Assembly (NCBI RefSeq): GCF_001425165.1
Contig: NZ_LMDU01000016.1
Location: forward strand, 172,931-236,930
Length of the DNA stretch: 64,000 bases
From: Pelomonas sp. Root405
GTDB lineage: Bacteria > Pseudomonadota > Gammaproteobacteria > Burkholderiales > Burkholderiaceae_C
Direction: 5' to 3'
A program made the translations under genes and the position numbers. The notes below the pieces were generated by a model. It saw only the letters and a program-made list of their open reading frames with translations, was not told the DNA's origin and made no database searches. The number at the start of each line of letters is the position of its first letter. Positions within the stretch are counted from its first letter, which is position 1. Positions 26,628 through 35,534 of the stretch are shown piece by piece.

Positions 26628-29369
26628 ATGCGAACCCCCTGCCCGTCTCGAATCGCCGCCGCTGCGGCCCTGCTGGTCGCCGCTTTCAACACCCAGGCGC
26701 AGCCCTCGCTCGAGCGTGTGGAGGTCACGGGCACGGCCATCAAGCGCATCGAGGGCGAGACGGCGCTGCCGGTGCAGGTCATCACGCGCGGCGAGATCGA
26801 CAAGGCCGGTGTGACGACGGCGGCGGAGCTGATCGCGCGCCTGAGCGCCAGCGCCAACAACCTGACCGATGGCGGCAGTGTCGGCACCGGCGGCTTTCGT
26901 GACCAGATGGGCTTCAACGGCGCGAACCTGCGCGGCCTGGGCGTGTCGTCCACGCTGGTACTGCTGAACGGCCGGCGCATGGCCAACTTCGCCTCGCCCG
27001 GCGACGCGGCCGGCGTGGACCTGAACAGCATCCCGGCCGCGGCCATCCAGCGCGTCGAGATCCTGCTGGACGGCGCCTCGTCGCTCTACGGCTCCGACGC
27101 CATCGGCGGCGTCATCAACTTCATCACGCGCAAGGACTTCACCGGCATCGAGGTCTCGGCGCTGTATGGCGACACATCTGAAGGCGGCGGCGGCAAGCGC
27201 TCGGCGACGCTGGCCGGTGGGTTCGGCGACTACGCGCGCGACGGCTTGAATGTCTTCGCCGTCGTCGACATGCAGAAGACCAGCAGCCTGAACGCGTCTC
27301 AGCGCAAGTTCATCAAGGAACTGGACATCCCGGGCCGCTTGCCCGACCTGCTGTCCAGCTACGGCTTCCCCGGCAATATCCGGCTGTCTTCCTACCAGTA
27401 CGACGTGCTGTTCGACGAAGGACTGTCCACCAACGGCAAGACCGTCATCGATGCGCGCACCATCAATCCGGCCGCCGCCACGGGCTGCCTCCCGGCGAAT
27501 GGCACGCTTTACCTGCCAGACGGCATCGGGGGCGTCGATGGCTGCACCTTCGACTACATGCGGGACATCGAGCTGTACCCGAAGTCGAACAAGACCAGCG
27601 GGCTGGTGCGCGGCGTGCTGAACGTCGGTGGCGGTCACCAGGCGTTCGCCGAGGTTTCGCTGGCGCGGGCCCGCACCTACTACACCGGCACACCCAATCG
27701 CACCGACGCGGACGTGGACGTCTCCCGCGTTCCCATCCTGGCGGGCAGCGCGCTCAACAACCTCGATGCCGACGACGACGAACGCCTCATCACGCTGCGC
27801 ATGCGGCTGACCGAGGCGGGGCTGCGCACCAGCGAACTGGTGTCGAACAGCCAGCGCGTCGTCCTCGGCATGAACGGCCTCGTCGCCGGCTGGGACTACG
27901 AATGGGCGTTGAACCACAGCCGCAGCAAGGTTTCGGACCGCGATCACCACGGCTATCTGAACGAGGACCTCGTGCTCGAAGGCTTCGCCAACGGCACGCT
28001 GAACGGCTTCGGCCCGTCCAGCGCGGCCGGCCTGGCACTGTACGAAAGCGCTCAGATCCGCGGCGAGGTGCGCCGCGCCACTGGCACGATGGCCAGCCTT
28101 GACATGAAAGCCTCCAAGGCCATTGCCAAGCTGGCCGGCGGCGACCTCGCACTTGCGTTCGGCGGCGAGTTCCGCCGCGAGAAGCAGCGCTACTACCAGT
28201 CCGAGGCGCTGGCGCAGGACATCATCCTTGGCGAGACCTCGCAGGGGCCCGATGCCGACTTCGGCCGCTCACGCAATGTGGGCGGCGTATTCGCCGAAGT
28301 CAGCGCGCCGGTCACCAAGCAGTTGGAACTTCAGGCGGCAGTGCGCTATGAGCGCTATCAGGTCAGCGGCGGCGCGGGCAGTCCCAAGCTGGGGCTGCGA
28401 TATGTGCCGATGCCGGAGATGCTGCTGCGCGCTTCTGTCGGTAAAGGCTTTCGCGCGCCCAGCTTGACCGACCTGTACCGCCCGGTCACATCGGGGAACG
28501 CGGCAACCCTGGTCGACCCGGTCTGCTTGCAGCAGGATCCCGACGCCACGCCGACCGACTGCTCGGAAGGCTGGAGCACGCAGCACTTCAGCAACCCGGA
28601 ACTCAGGCCGGAAAAGTCGCGCCAGTTCTCCATGGGTGTCGTCTTCGAGCCGCGGCGCGGCGTGAACCTCAACGTCGACTACTGGAACATCGAGAAGAGC
28701 AACCTGATCAGCACGCTGGGCGTGGATGTCATTCTGGGCAACCTCGACAAGTACGGCTCGCTCGTTCACCGCTATTGGGACACGGCCAACCTGCCGGCGG
28801 ACTGCGCCGACAGCTACGACCCTGACGACTACGAGATCTGCGCCATTGACCTCGTCAAGGAGAACCGCGGCAAGCAAAAGATTTCGGGCGTTGACCTGGG
28901 CATCGCGCTGTCCGGACTGAAGACCGGGTTCGGTCAGTTCGGCCTGCGGCTGAACGGCACGCTGACGCTGAAGTCCAAGCAGCAGACCGGCGACGGCGAT
29001 CCCTTCGTCAGCAACCTCGGCCGCTTCATCAACGACGGCGTCGTGCAGCGCTGGCGCCATACGGTCAGCATGGACTGGGAGCGTGGCCCGTTCTCGGCCA
29101 CCGTGTCCAACAGCTTCCTGTCCGGCTACGACGACCAGCACATCATCGGCAAGCCGGACCGCAAGGTGGGCGCCTATTCGTTGTGGAACCTGTCGGCCGC
29201 CTGGGAGGCCACCAAGTCGCTCACCTTGCGTGCCGGCGTGCAGAACGCCTTCGACAAGGCGCCGCCGTTCTCGCAGCAGGCCTGGTTCTTCCTGTCGGGC
29301 TACGACCCGAGCTATACCGACCCGCGCGGGCGCTACGGCTACGTCAGCGCGAAGTACAGCTTTCGCTAA
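26628..29369 (+). CDS. TonB-dependent receptor (large, divergent from S51 peptidases)
   Basis: A 913-residue outer-membrane receptor. The signal (SRIAAAAALLVAAFNTQAQ) is followed by a TonB-box-like LERVEVTGTAIKRIEGE and a plug with NLRGLGVSSTLVLLNGRRMAN and AAAIQRVEILLDGASSLYGSDAIGGVINFITR. The barrel ends ...YVSAKYSFR. This plug type is common in receptors for peptides and carbohydrates. The start at 26628 has GGAG seven bases upstream. It runs convergently into a thioesterase gene with a 4-base overlap. The ligand is unknown; linkage to the peptidases suggests a peptide or cyanophycin-like product. Confidence 0.9.
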   Translation: MRTPCPSRIAAAAALLVAAFNTQAQPSLERVEVTGTAIKRIEGETALPVQVITRGEIDKAGVTTAAELIARLSASANNLTDGGSVGTGGFRDQMGFNGANLRGLGVSSTLVLLNGRRMANFASPGDAAGVDLNSIPAAAIQRVEILLDGASSLYGSDAIGGVINFITRKDFTGIEVSALYGDTSEGGGGKRSATLAGGFGDYARDGLNVFAVVDMQKTSSLNASQRKFIKELDIPGRLPDLLSSYGFPGNIRLSSYQYDVLFDEGLSTNGKTVIDARTINPAAATGCLPANGTLYLPDGIGGVDGCTFDYMRDIELYPKSNKTSGLVRGVLNVGGGHQAFAEVSLARARTYYTGTPNRTDADVDVSRVPILAGSALNNLDADDDERLITLRMRLTEAGLRTSELVSNSQRVVLGMNGLVAGWDYEWALNHSRSKVSDRDHHGYLNEDLVLEGFANGTLNGFGPSSAAGLALYESAQIRGEVRRATGTMASLDMKASKAIAKLAGGDLALAFGGEFRREKQRYYQSEALAQDIILGETSQGPDADFGRSRNVGGVFAEVSAPVTKQLELQAAVRYERYQVSGGAGSPKLGLRYVPMPEMLLRASVGKGFRAPSLTDLYRPVTSGNAATLVDPVCLQQDPDATPTDCSEGWSTQHFSNPELRPEKSRQFSMGVVFEPRRGVNLNVDYWNIEKSNLISTLGVDVILGNLDKYGSLVHRYWDTANLPADCADSYDPDDYEICAIDLVKENRGKQKISGVDLGIALSGLKTGFGQFGLRLNGTLTLKSKQQTGDGDPFVSNLGRFINDGVVQRWRHTVSMDWERGPFSATVSNSFLSGYDDQHIIGKPDRKVGAYSLWNLSAAWEATKSLTLRAGVQNAFDKAPPFSQQAWFFLSGYDPSYTDPRGRYGYVSAKYSFR

Positions 29370-29785
29370 CTGACCAGCTCGCGCACGCGGTCCGGCAAGC
29401 CGATGGCCTTGTCGGTCTTGGCGTCGAACCACAACGTCGTCGCACCACCCTCGGCATAGATGACGCCGGGCTCGTCGGTGCGCTCCAGCGTGATCCAGGT
29501 CTCGAAGCTGGTGCGGCCGGGGTCGCTGACGTAGTGCTTCGCCAGCACCTCGCCCGGCGCCTTCAACTGCCGATAGAAGTTGCAGAAGGCGTTGACGATG
29601 ACAGGACCCTGCCCGCCCGGATTCGGCGGCGCGCCGATGGACGCCAGCCAATCCACCCGCGCCATTTCTAGATACCGGAAGTACAGCGTGTTGTTGATGT
29701 GTCCCATAGCATCCATGTCGCCCCAGCGCAACTGGACGCGGAGCTCGAAGGTCAGCTTCTTCTCGGCGGGGACGAGGTATCTCAT
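29366..29785 (-). CDS. Acyl-CoA thioesterase (4-hydroxybenzoyl-CoA thioesterase/YbgC-like hotdog)
   Basis: A 139-residue hotdog-fold protein. The motif VQLRWGDMDAMGHINNTLYFRYLEMARVDW has the catalytic Asp of the 4HBT family (WGDMDAMGHINN). Such enzymes hydrolyse short- or medium-chain acyl-CoA thioesters. Its start overlaps the stop of yceH by 4 bases (29782-29785), so the two are probably cotranscribed on the minus strand. The specific acyl group cannot be predicted. Confidence 0.9.
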   Translation of the reverse strand: MRYLVPAEKKLTFELRVQLRWGDMDAMGHINNTLYFRYLEMARVDWLASIGAPPNPGGQGPVIVNAFCNFYRQLKAPGEVLAKHYVSDPGRTSFETWITLERTDEPGVIYAEGGATTLWFDAKTDKAIGLPDRVRELVS

Positions 29786-30426
29786 GGTGCGATGCCCAGC
29801 TCAGCCGCGATGCGGTTGACGAGACTGCGCAGTGAAGCGACTTCGGCCCGGAGCGCAGCCAGTTCCACTTTCTGCAGGGCGACCTCTTCGTCGCGCGGCA
29901 GCGCTGCCGCCACCGCGTGCTCGACCGACGCCACCGGGCCGCACAACAGATGCGCCCAGCGTGCCTCTCGCGCACCTGGCGCCCGCGGCAGCTTGACCGC
30001 GAATGGTTGCTCCCGCGCGGCCAGTTCCTCCAGAAAACCTTCGACCGACGACACATCGGCAAAGCGATGCAGGCGCTCGGTGTTCTGGCGCAGTTCGGCG
30101 GCCGTCTGCGGGCCGCGCAGCATCAACTGGGTCAACAGCGCCATGGCGGCGCCCGGCACGCCGAGACCCCGCGGCGCGTTGTGCTCGTAGCGCACCACCC
30201 GGCTGCCACTGACCGTGTTGACGAGGTGCAGCGCCTTCAATTCCTCGACGGTGGACAGCACCTCGGCCTCGCTGACGTCCATGACCGGGTCACGCGCCGT
30301 CTTCTGGTTGCAGCCCGAGGTCAGCGCATTCGCCGACAGCGGATAGCTGTCCGGCACGGTGCTTTCCTTTTCGACGAGGACGGCGAGGACGCGCGCCTCC
30401 AGCGGGGTCAGGTCTCGCCGACCCAT
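29782..30426 (-). CDS. YceH/DUF480 family protein
   Basis: A 214-residue protein of the YceH family. The N-terminal region LTPLEARVLAVLVEKESTVP and SANALTSGCNQKTARDPVMD are family signatures of a tandem winged-helix protein. A C-terminal coiled-coil-like helix (VALQKVELAALRAEVASLR) may mediate oligomerisation. The start MGRRDLTPLE at 30426 coincides with the stop of the upstream SDR (1-base overlap). The cellular role of YceH is not established. It lies in the SDR-yceH-thioesterase operon. Confidence 0.9.
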   Translation of the reverse strand: MGRRDLTPLEARVLAVLVEKESTVPDSYPLSANALTSGCNQKTARDPVMDVSEAEVLSTVEELKALHLVNTVSGSRVVRYEHNAPRGLGVPGAAMALLTQLMLRGPQTAAELRQNTERLHRFADVSSVEGFLEELAAREQPFAVKLPRAPGAREARWAHLLCGPVASVEHAVAAALPRDEEVALQKVELAALRAEVASLRSLVNRIAAELGIAP

Positions 30427-31208
30427 CAGACGCCAAACCCGTCGTCGGCTTGAATGACCGCGCCATTGATGAAATGGCTTTCGTTGGCGCACAGCATCAG
30501 CAGCGAGGTGTCCAGGTCCTGCGGCTGGCCGACACGCTTGCGCGGCAGCATGTCGATCAGCTTCTTGCCCTGCTCGGTGCCCCAGTGGTGATGGTTGATC
30601 TCGGTGTCGATATAGCCGGGGCAGATCGCGTTCACGTTGATGCCGTAGCGGCCCCACTCCAGCGCCATCGCGCGGGTCATGTGGATGACGGCGGCCTTGC
30701 TCATCGCGTAGACGCCGATCTGGCCCAGCACCCGCAGGCCGGCCATCGATGCGACGTTGACGATGCGCCCACCGATGAAGGTGCCCGGTGCCGAGCCACG
30801 GGCTCGCGCCAGCATGCGCTTGCCCACCTCCTGCGCGACGAAGAAGGCGCCGCGCGTGTTGGTGTCCATCACGTAGTCATAGTCGTTCTCGGTGACGTCG
30901 GTGAGGCGCTGGGTGCGGCTGACACCCGAGTTGTTGATGAGGATGTCGAGCGTGCCGACCTCGGTCTCGGCATGGGCCACGGCCGCCTTGATGCTGGCCA
31001 CGTCGGTGACGTCGAGCTGCACGACGTGGGCGTCGCCGCCATTGCCTTCGAGCTCGGCGCGCAGGTCCTTCAGCCGTTCCATGCGCCGGCCGGCCAGCAC
31101 GACGCAGGCGCCCGCCTTGCTGAGCGTGCGGGCGAACTGCGCGCCGAGGCCGCTGGATGCGCCGGTGACCAAGGCCACGCGGCCTTCGAGGTTGATGGAG
31201 TAACTCAT
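30426..31208 (-). CDS. Short-chain dehydrogenase/reductase (SDR)
   Basis: A 260-residue classical SDR. TGASSGLG is the nucleotide-binding motif, NNSG replaces NNAG, and the catalytic residues are Ser in NVASMAG and Tyr/Lys in VYAMSKAAV. Residues after SKAAV (RAMALEWGRYGINVNAICPGYIDT) are typical of ketoacyl or hydroxyacyl reductases. It heads the operon with yceH and the thioesterase, so a role in acyl metabolism is plausible but unproven. It is divergent from the ETF-ubiquinone oxidoreductase gene across 132 bp. Confidence 0.9.
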   Translation of the reverse strand: MSYSINLEGRVALVTGASSGLGAQFARTLSKAGACVVLAGRRMERLKDLRAELEGNGGDAHVVQLDVTDVASIKAAVAHAETEVGTLDILINNSGVSRTQRLTDVTENDYDYVMDTNTRGAFFVAQEVGKRMLARARGSAPGTFIGGRIVNVASMAGLRVLGQIGVYAMSKAAVIHMTRAMALEWGRYGINVNAICPGYIDTEINHHHWGTEQGKKLIDMLPRKRVGQPQDLDTSLLMLCANESHFINGAVIQADDGFGV

Positions 31209-31278
31209 GAGACTGCCTTGTGAGTGGGTTGCAGCCATCCTACCGACATAGGCTGCTCGCACTAAAAAAGCACGACCG

Positions 31279-31307
31279 TTCGATTTGCGATTCGTCCTCT
31301 CTAGAAT
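31279..31307 (+). promoter_or_regulatory. Probable promoter of ETF-ubiquinone oxidoreductase gene
   Basis: TTCGAT (31279-31284) and TAGAAT (31302-31307) are separated by 17 bp, resembling a sigma-70 promoter; the -10 matches 5 of 6, the -35 poorly. Predicted +1 lies about 27 bp upstream of the start codon. Confidence 0.45.
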
Positions 31308-31340
31308 CGCGCGCAATTCAATGCTGCTGGAGATTTGGCA

Positions 31341-33017
31341 ATGACCTCCGAAGAAATCCTGGCCCAATTCGGCCCCCGCGAGTCCATGGAGTACGACGTG
31401 GTCGTCGTCGGCGGCGGGCCCGCCGGCCTGGCCACGGCCATCCGCCTGAAGCAGATCAAGCCCGACGCCAATGTCGTCGTGCTGGAGAAGGGCTCGGAGC
31501 CCGGCGCGCACATCCTGTCGGGTGCTGTGATGGACCCGCGCGCCATCACGGAACTGTTCCCGAACTGGAAGGAACTCGGCGCCCCGCTGAACCAGCCGGT
31601 GACCGGTGACGACGTGCTCTTCCTCAGCGAGACCGGCAGCACCCGCACGCCCGACTGGCTGGTGCCGCGCAACTTCCACAACCACGACGGCTACGTCATC
31701 AGCCTGTCCGACGTCGTCAAGTGGATGGCCCAGCAGGCCGAGGCAATCGGCGTCGAGATCTTCCCCGGCTTTGCCGCGGCCGAGGTGCTGTACGACGAGC
31801 AGGGCCGCGTGCGCGGCGTGGCCACCGGCAACATGGGACTGGGCAAGGACGGCGAGCCGACCGACCACTTCCAGCTCGGCATGGAACTGCTGGGCAAGTA
31901 CACGGTGTTTGCCGAAGGTGCGCGTGGCCACCTCGGCCGCCAGCTGCTGGCGAAGTACAAGCTCACCGAAGGCAAGGACACACAGACCTACGCCATCGGC
32001 ATCAAGGAACTGTGGGAGATCCCGGCGGGCAAGGCGCAGCCCGGCCGGGTCGTGCACACCGCCGGCTGGCCGATGGAGGGCGACACCTTCGGTGGCGGTT
32101 TCCTGTACCACCTGGCGGACAACAAGGTCACGCTCGGCTTCGTCATCGGCCTGGACTACGACAACCCCTACCTCAGCCCCTTCGACGAGATGCAGCGCTG
32201 GAAGGCCCACCCCGCCATCCGCGCCCACATCGAAGGCGGCAAGCGCATCGGCTACGGCGCCCGCGCCATCAACAACGGCACGCCGCAGGCCTTGCCCAAG
32301 ACGGTATTCCCCGGCGGCTGCCTGATCGGCTGCGATGCCGGTTACCTGAACGCCGCCCGCATCAAGGGCAGCCACGCAGCCATCAAGAGCGGCATGCTGG
32401 CCGCCGAAGCCCTCGCCCCGGCGCTGGACGCGGGCCGCGCGCAGGACGAGCTGGTCGCCTACCCCGAGGCGTTCGAGAAGAGCTGGCTGAACGAGGAGCT
32501 GCAGCAGACGCGCAACTTCAAGCTCTGGTTCAAGAAGGGCAAGACGACGGGCCAGCTGATGACCGGCATCGAGCAGTGGCTGCTGCCCAAGCTTGGCGTC
32601 AGCAACCCGCCATGGACGCTGCACAACCACAAGGGCGACCACCAGTCACTGCGCCCCGCGGCGGAGTGCAAGCCCATCGCCTACCCCAAGCCGGACGGCA
32701 AGCTGACCTTCGACAAACTGTCCTCCGTCTTCATCTCCAACACCAACCACGAAGAGAACCAGCCGGCCCACCTGACGCTGAAGAACGACTCGGTGCCGGT
32801 GCAGGTCAACCTGGCCAAGTACGCCGGCCCTGAGAGCCGCTACTGCCCGGCGGGTGTGTACGAGTTCGTGCCCAATGAGGCGGGCGGCAACCAGCGCCTG
32901 CAGATCAACGCGCAGAACTGCGTGCACTGCAAAACCTGCGACATCAAGGACCCGACGCAGAACATCGTCTGGGTGACGCCCGAGGGCGGCGGCGGGCCGA
33001 ACTACGCGGGGATGTAA
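31341..33017 (+). CDS. Electron transfer flavoprotein-ubiquinone oxidoreductase
   Basis: A 558-residue inner-membrane iron-sulfur flavoprotein that passes electrons from reduced ETF (acyl-CoA and amino-acid dehydrogenases) to ubiquinone. The FAD motif VVVVGGGPAGLATAI is N-terminal, and the C-terminal [4Fe-4S] ligands are in YCPAGVYEF and NCVHCKTCDIKDPTQNIVW. The length matches the family. The start ATG at 31341 has GGAG upstream; a TTG two codons earlier is less likely. No ETF subunits are adjacent. It supports beta-oxidation together with other loci. Confidence 0.96.
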   Translation: MTSEEILAQFGPRESMEYDVVVVGGGPAGLATAIRLKQIKPDANVVVLEKGSEPGAHILSGAVMDPRAITELFPNWKELGAPLNQPVTGDDVLFLSETGSTRTPDWLVPRNFHNHDGYVISLSDVVKWMAQQAEAIGVEIFPGFAAAEVLYDEQGRVRGVATGNMGLGKDGEPTDHFQLGMELLGKYTVFAEGARGHLGRQLLAKYKLTEGKDTQTYAIGIKELWEIPAGKAQPGRVVHTAGWPMEGDTFGGGFLYHLADNKVTLGFVIGLDYDNPYLSPFDEMQRWKAHPAIRAHIEGGKRIGYGARAINNGTPQALPKTVFPGGCLIGCDAGYLNAARIKGSHAAIKSGMLAAEALAPALDAGRAQDELVAYPEAFEKSWLNEELQQTRNFKLWFKKGKTTGQLMTGIEQWLLPKLGVSNPPWTLHNHKGDHQSLRPAAECKPIAYPKPDGKLTFDKLSSVFISNTNHEENQPAHLTLKNDSVPVQVNLAKYAGPESRYCPAGVYEFVPNEAGGNQRLQINAQNCVHCKTCDIKDPTQNIVWVTPEGGGGPNYAGM

Positions 33018-33085
33018 ACGCGCTTGCGCGCTATCTGCACTGACCGATAGACTGGTTTTCCATCCAGTCATCGGCAGGAGTCAGC

Positions 33086-33901
33086 GTGAGCACAGGCACC
33101 ATCAGGGTCGGCATCGGCGGCTGGAACTTCGAGCCCTGGCGGGACAACTTCTACCCCAAGGGCTGGCCGCAGGCGCGCGAGCTTGAGTACGCCAGCCAGC
33201 GCCTCACGGCCATCGAGATCAACAGCACCTACTACGGTGCCCAGAAGCCGGCCACCTTCGCGAAGTGGCGCGACGCGGCGCCCGACGGCTTCATGTTCTC
33301 GCTCAAGGCCATCCGGTTCGCCACGCAGCGCCGCGTGCTGGCCGCCGGGGCCGATTCGATCAAGCGCTTCATCGACAGCGGCATTGCGGAACTGGGCGAC
33401 AAGCTCGGCCCCATCGTCTGGCAGTTGGCGCCCTCGCACCGCTTCGACGCGGCCGACTTGACGGCCTTTCTTGAGCTGCTGCCGGCCGACGTCGACGGCA
33501 TCAAGCTGCGCCACGCGCTGGACGTGCGCCACGCCAGCTTTCAATGCGCCGAGTACCTGGCGCTGGCGCGCCAATACAAGGCGGCGACGGTGTTCACCGA
33601 GTCCGACGATTACCCGCCGATTGCCGAGCCCACCGGCGACTTCGTCTACACCCGCATCATGCGCACCCACTCCGACGAGCCGCTGGGTTGCAAGCCCGAG
33701 GTCTTCCCACAACTGGCGGAGGCGGCGCGCACGTGGGCCACCGGCGGCGAGCCGGACGGCGTGCCGCGCATCGAGCCGGCGTCGGCCCAAACCGTGGCGC
33801 CGCGCGACGTTTTTGTCTACTTCATCAGTGGCGCCAAGGAGCGTGCGCCGCACGCCGCGATGGCGCTGCGGCGGGCGCTGGGCGAAGACGTGGCGACCTA
33901 A
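33086..33901 (+). CDS. DUF72 (YecE-like) domain protein
   Basis: A 271-residue protein. GIGGWNFEPWRDNFYPKGWPQ and EINSTYYGAQKPATFAKWRD are the N-terminal DUF72 motifs, and the fold is expected to be a TIM barrel. The function of YecE proteins is unknown. It starts at a GTG with GCAGGAG upstream. It converges with the paiB-like gene (4-base overlap) and has no operon partner. Confidence 0.9.
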   Translation: MSTGTIRVGIGGWNFEPWRDNFYPKGWPQARELEYASQRLTAIEINSTYYGAQKPATFAKWRDAAPDGFMFSLKAIRFATQRRVLAAGADSIKRFIDSGIAELGDKLGPIVWQLAPSHRFDAADLTAFLELLPADVDGIKLRHALDVRHASFQCAEYLALARQYKAATVFTESDDYPPIAEPTGDFVYTRIMRTHSDEPLGCKPEVFPQLAEAARTWATGGEPDGVPRIEPASAQTVAPRDVFVYFISGAKERAPHAAMALRRALGEDVAT

Positions 33902-34515
33902 ATTTCCAGTCGCGCCATCCACTCGGCAATGGCGCGGTCCTCGCCGCGCTCCGAAGCCGCCAGCGACTCGCGAATGCGCTGACGCTCCACGGCGGCACGG
34001 TTCTGGCTCATCTTGAGCTTGAGCTCCCAGCGCTTCACGCGGATGCGAAAGCCGACGATGGCGCCAAGCAGCTTGCGTTGGTAGTCCTCGGGCAGGCCGC
34101 GCCACTGCTCGGCGTACTCGGGCTCAAAGCGACCGATGAGGCGCTTGAGCAGCGCATCCTTGTCGGCCTGGCCGTCAATCAGCGCGATGTCGCCGTAAGC
34201 ATGCAGGGCCGCGTAGTTCCACGTCGGCACGTTCTGCACGCTGTCGTAATGGCGCGGGCTGACGTAGGCACTCGGACCGCCGAAGACGGCGAGCAAGCTT
34301 TGCTGCCGAGACAGCCAAGCCCAATGCGGATTGGCGCGCGCCATATGGCCTTCAAGCACCAGGCCGCTTTCGTCCGGCACCGCAACCAGCGGCAAATGGC
34401 TGCCAAAGCTGTCGCCCGCCGCATCCGGGCCGACGAGCAGCGCCAGCGGATGCTCGGCAATCAGCCGCTGCGCATGGTCCAGATCGGCAGATTTGAATTG
34501 GGCGGGCAGGTACAC
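33898..34515 (-). CDS. PaiB-type FMN-binding negative transcriptional regulator
   Basis: A 205-residue protein. MYLPAQFKSADLD and HPLALLVGPDAAGDSFGSHLPL followed by GHMARANPHW match PaiB, an FMN-binding split-barrel protein. In Bacillus PaiB affects sporulation and protease production; no such context is present here, so the role is only inferred as flavin-linked regulation. It starts at GTG (GTGTACCTG). It is convergent with the DUF72 gene and divergent from fdhD 38 bp away. Confidence 0.88.
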   Translation of the reverse strand: MYLPAQFKSADLDHAQRLIAEHPLALLVGPDAAGDSFGSHLPLVAVPDESGLVLEGHMARANPHWAWLSRQQSLLAVFGGPSAYVSPRHYDSVQNVPTWNYAALHAYGDIALIDGQADKDALLKRLIGRFEPEYAEQWRGLPEDYQRKLLGAIVGFRIRVKRWELKLKMSQNRAAVERQRIRESLAASERGEDRAIAEWMARLEI

Positions 34516-34553
34516 GGGGGCTCCGGCAAAACGAGGTGCCTATCATCGCCGCC

Positions 34554-35318
34554 ATGGAGCCACCAGCCGCATTGCAGACCCTCAGACCCCTGAACACCGC
34601 GGCCGACGAGGAGGTCGCCGTCGAGGTGCCCGTGGCGCTCACTGTCAACGGCATCTCGCAGGCCGTGATGCTGGCAACGCCGACGGACTTGGAGGACTTC
34701 GCGCTGGGCTTCGGGCTTGCCGAGGGCTGGTTCAGCGCGCCTCGCGACCTGCTTGACGTTGAGGTCGAGTGCCGGGCCGAGGGCATGGAGCTGGCCATGC
34801 GCGTCACGGCGGCCTGCGAGCAGCGCCTGAAGGTGCGCCGCCGCGTGATGGCGGGCCGCACCGGTTGCGGCCTGTGCGGCGTCGAAAGCCTGGCCCAGCT
34901 CGGCGCCCTGCAGCCGGCTGGCGTCGCCGCGCCGTCGTTCTCGCCGGCCGCGCTGGACCGCGCCCTGGTCAGCCTGCCCGATGCGCAGCCGCTCAATGCG
35001 CGCTGCGGCGGCCTGCACGGCGCGGCCTGGTGCCTGCCCAGCGGCGAGCTGCTGTTCGCGCGTGAGGACATCGGCCGCCATAACGCGCTGGACAAGCTGA
35101 CCGGCGCCCTCGCTCGCCGCGGCGCCGACCCGCGTGACGGCTTCGTGCTGATGTCCAGCCGAGCGAGCCATGAGCTGGTGCACAAGACGGCCATGGCCGG
35201 CGTGGGCCTGCTGGCGTGCATGTCCGCGCCCAGCAGCTTGGCCATCGCGACGGCGCGCGCCGTGGGCCTGCAGTTGTGGGCCTTTGTGCGGGAGGGGCGC
35301 GCGACCCGCTACGCCTGA
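34554..35318 (+). CDS. fdhD: FdhD, sulfur transferase for formate dehydrogenase
   Basis: A 254-residue protein that moves sulfur from IscS-type cysteine desulfurase to the molybdenum cofactor of formate dehydrogenase. VEVPVALTVNG and FALGFGLAEGW are early motifs, GRTGCGLCGVESL holds the CxxC cysteines needed for sulfur transfer, and REDIGRHNALDKLTGAL and SSRASHELVHK are conserved later. The start is uncertain: ATG 34554 lacks a clear ribosome-binding site and a GTG at 34536 is possible. No formate dehydrogenase gene is in the window. Confidence 0.92.
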   Translation: MEPPAALQTLRPLNTAADEEVAVEVPVALTVNGISQAVMLATPTDLEDFALGFGLAEGWFSAPRDLLDVEVECRAEGMELAMRVTAACEQRLKVRRRVMAGRTGCGLCGVESLAQLGALQPAGVAAPSFSPAALDRALVSLPDAQPLNARCGGLHGAAWCLPSGELLFAREDIGRHNALDKLTGALARRGADPRDGFVLMSSRASHELVHKTAMAGVGLLACMSAPSSLAIATARAVGLQLWAFVREGRATRYA

Positions 35319-35360
35319 GGGTGTGACGTCCAAGCTTGCTTCAAGGGCCCAAAAACGAAA

Positions 35361-35387
35361 AACCCCAAGTCATAACAACTCGGGGTT
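35361..35387 (-). terminator. Terminator of tRNA-Ser
   Basis: A 10-bp stem with one mismatch, AACCCCAAGT against ACTCGGGGTT, loop CATAACA. On the minus strand it is followed by a T-rich run. It lies 6 bp beyond the tRNA 3' end. Confidence 0.85.
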
Positions 35388-35393
35388 CAGCGT

Positions 35394-35486
35394 TGGCGGA
35401 GTCGGAGGGATTCGAACCCTCGATGCAGGTTTTGCCCACATACTCCCTTAGCAGGGGAGCACCTTCGGCCACTCGGTCACGACTCC
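35394..35486 (-). tRNA. tRNA-Ser (anticodon GCU)
   Basis: The 93-nt minus-strand sequence begins GGAGTCG and ends CGACTCCGCCA, giving a 7-bp acceptor stem and an encoded CCA. The anticodon loop reads CTGCTAA (anticodon GCT), with the long variable arm typical of serine tRNAs, a D-arm with GAGTGGCCGAAGG and a T-arm with GGTTCGAATCC. It is read as tRNA-Ser for AGC/AGU codons. It lies 48 bp downstream of lysC on the same strand, with its own terminator. Confidence 0.98.
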
Positions 35487-35499
35487 AGCACAGCCGCGC

Positions 35500-35505
35500 A
35501 TTCTA
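35500..35505 (-). promoter_or_regulatory. Probable -10 element of tRNA-Ser
   Basis: TAGAAT on the minus strand (preceded by GTG) lies 14 bp upstream of the mature tRNA 5' end, a typical distance. No clear -35 hexamer is present, so read-through from lysC could also contribute. Confidence 0.45.
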
Positions 35506-35534
35506 CACGACGCTTGGCGTCCTATTTGGAGAAA

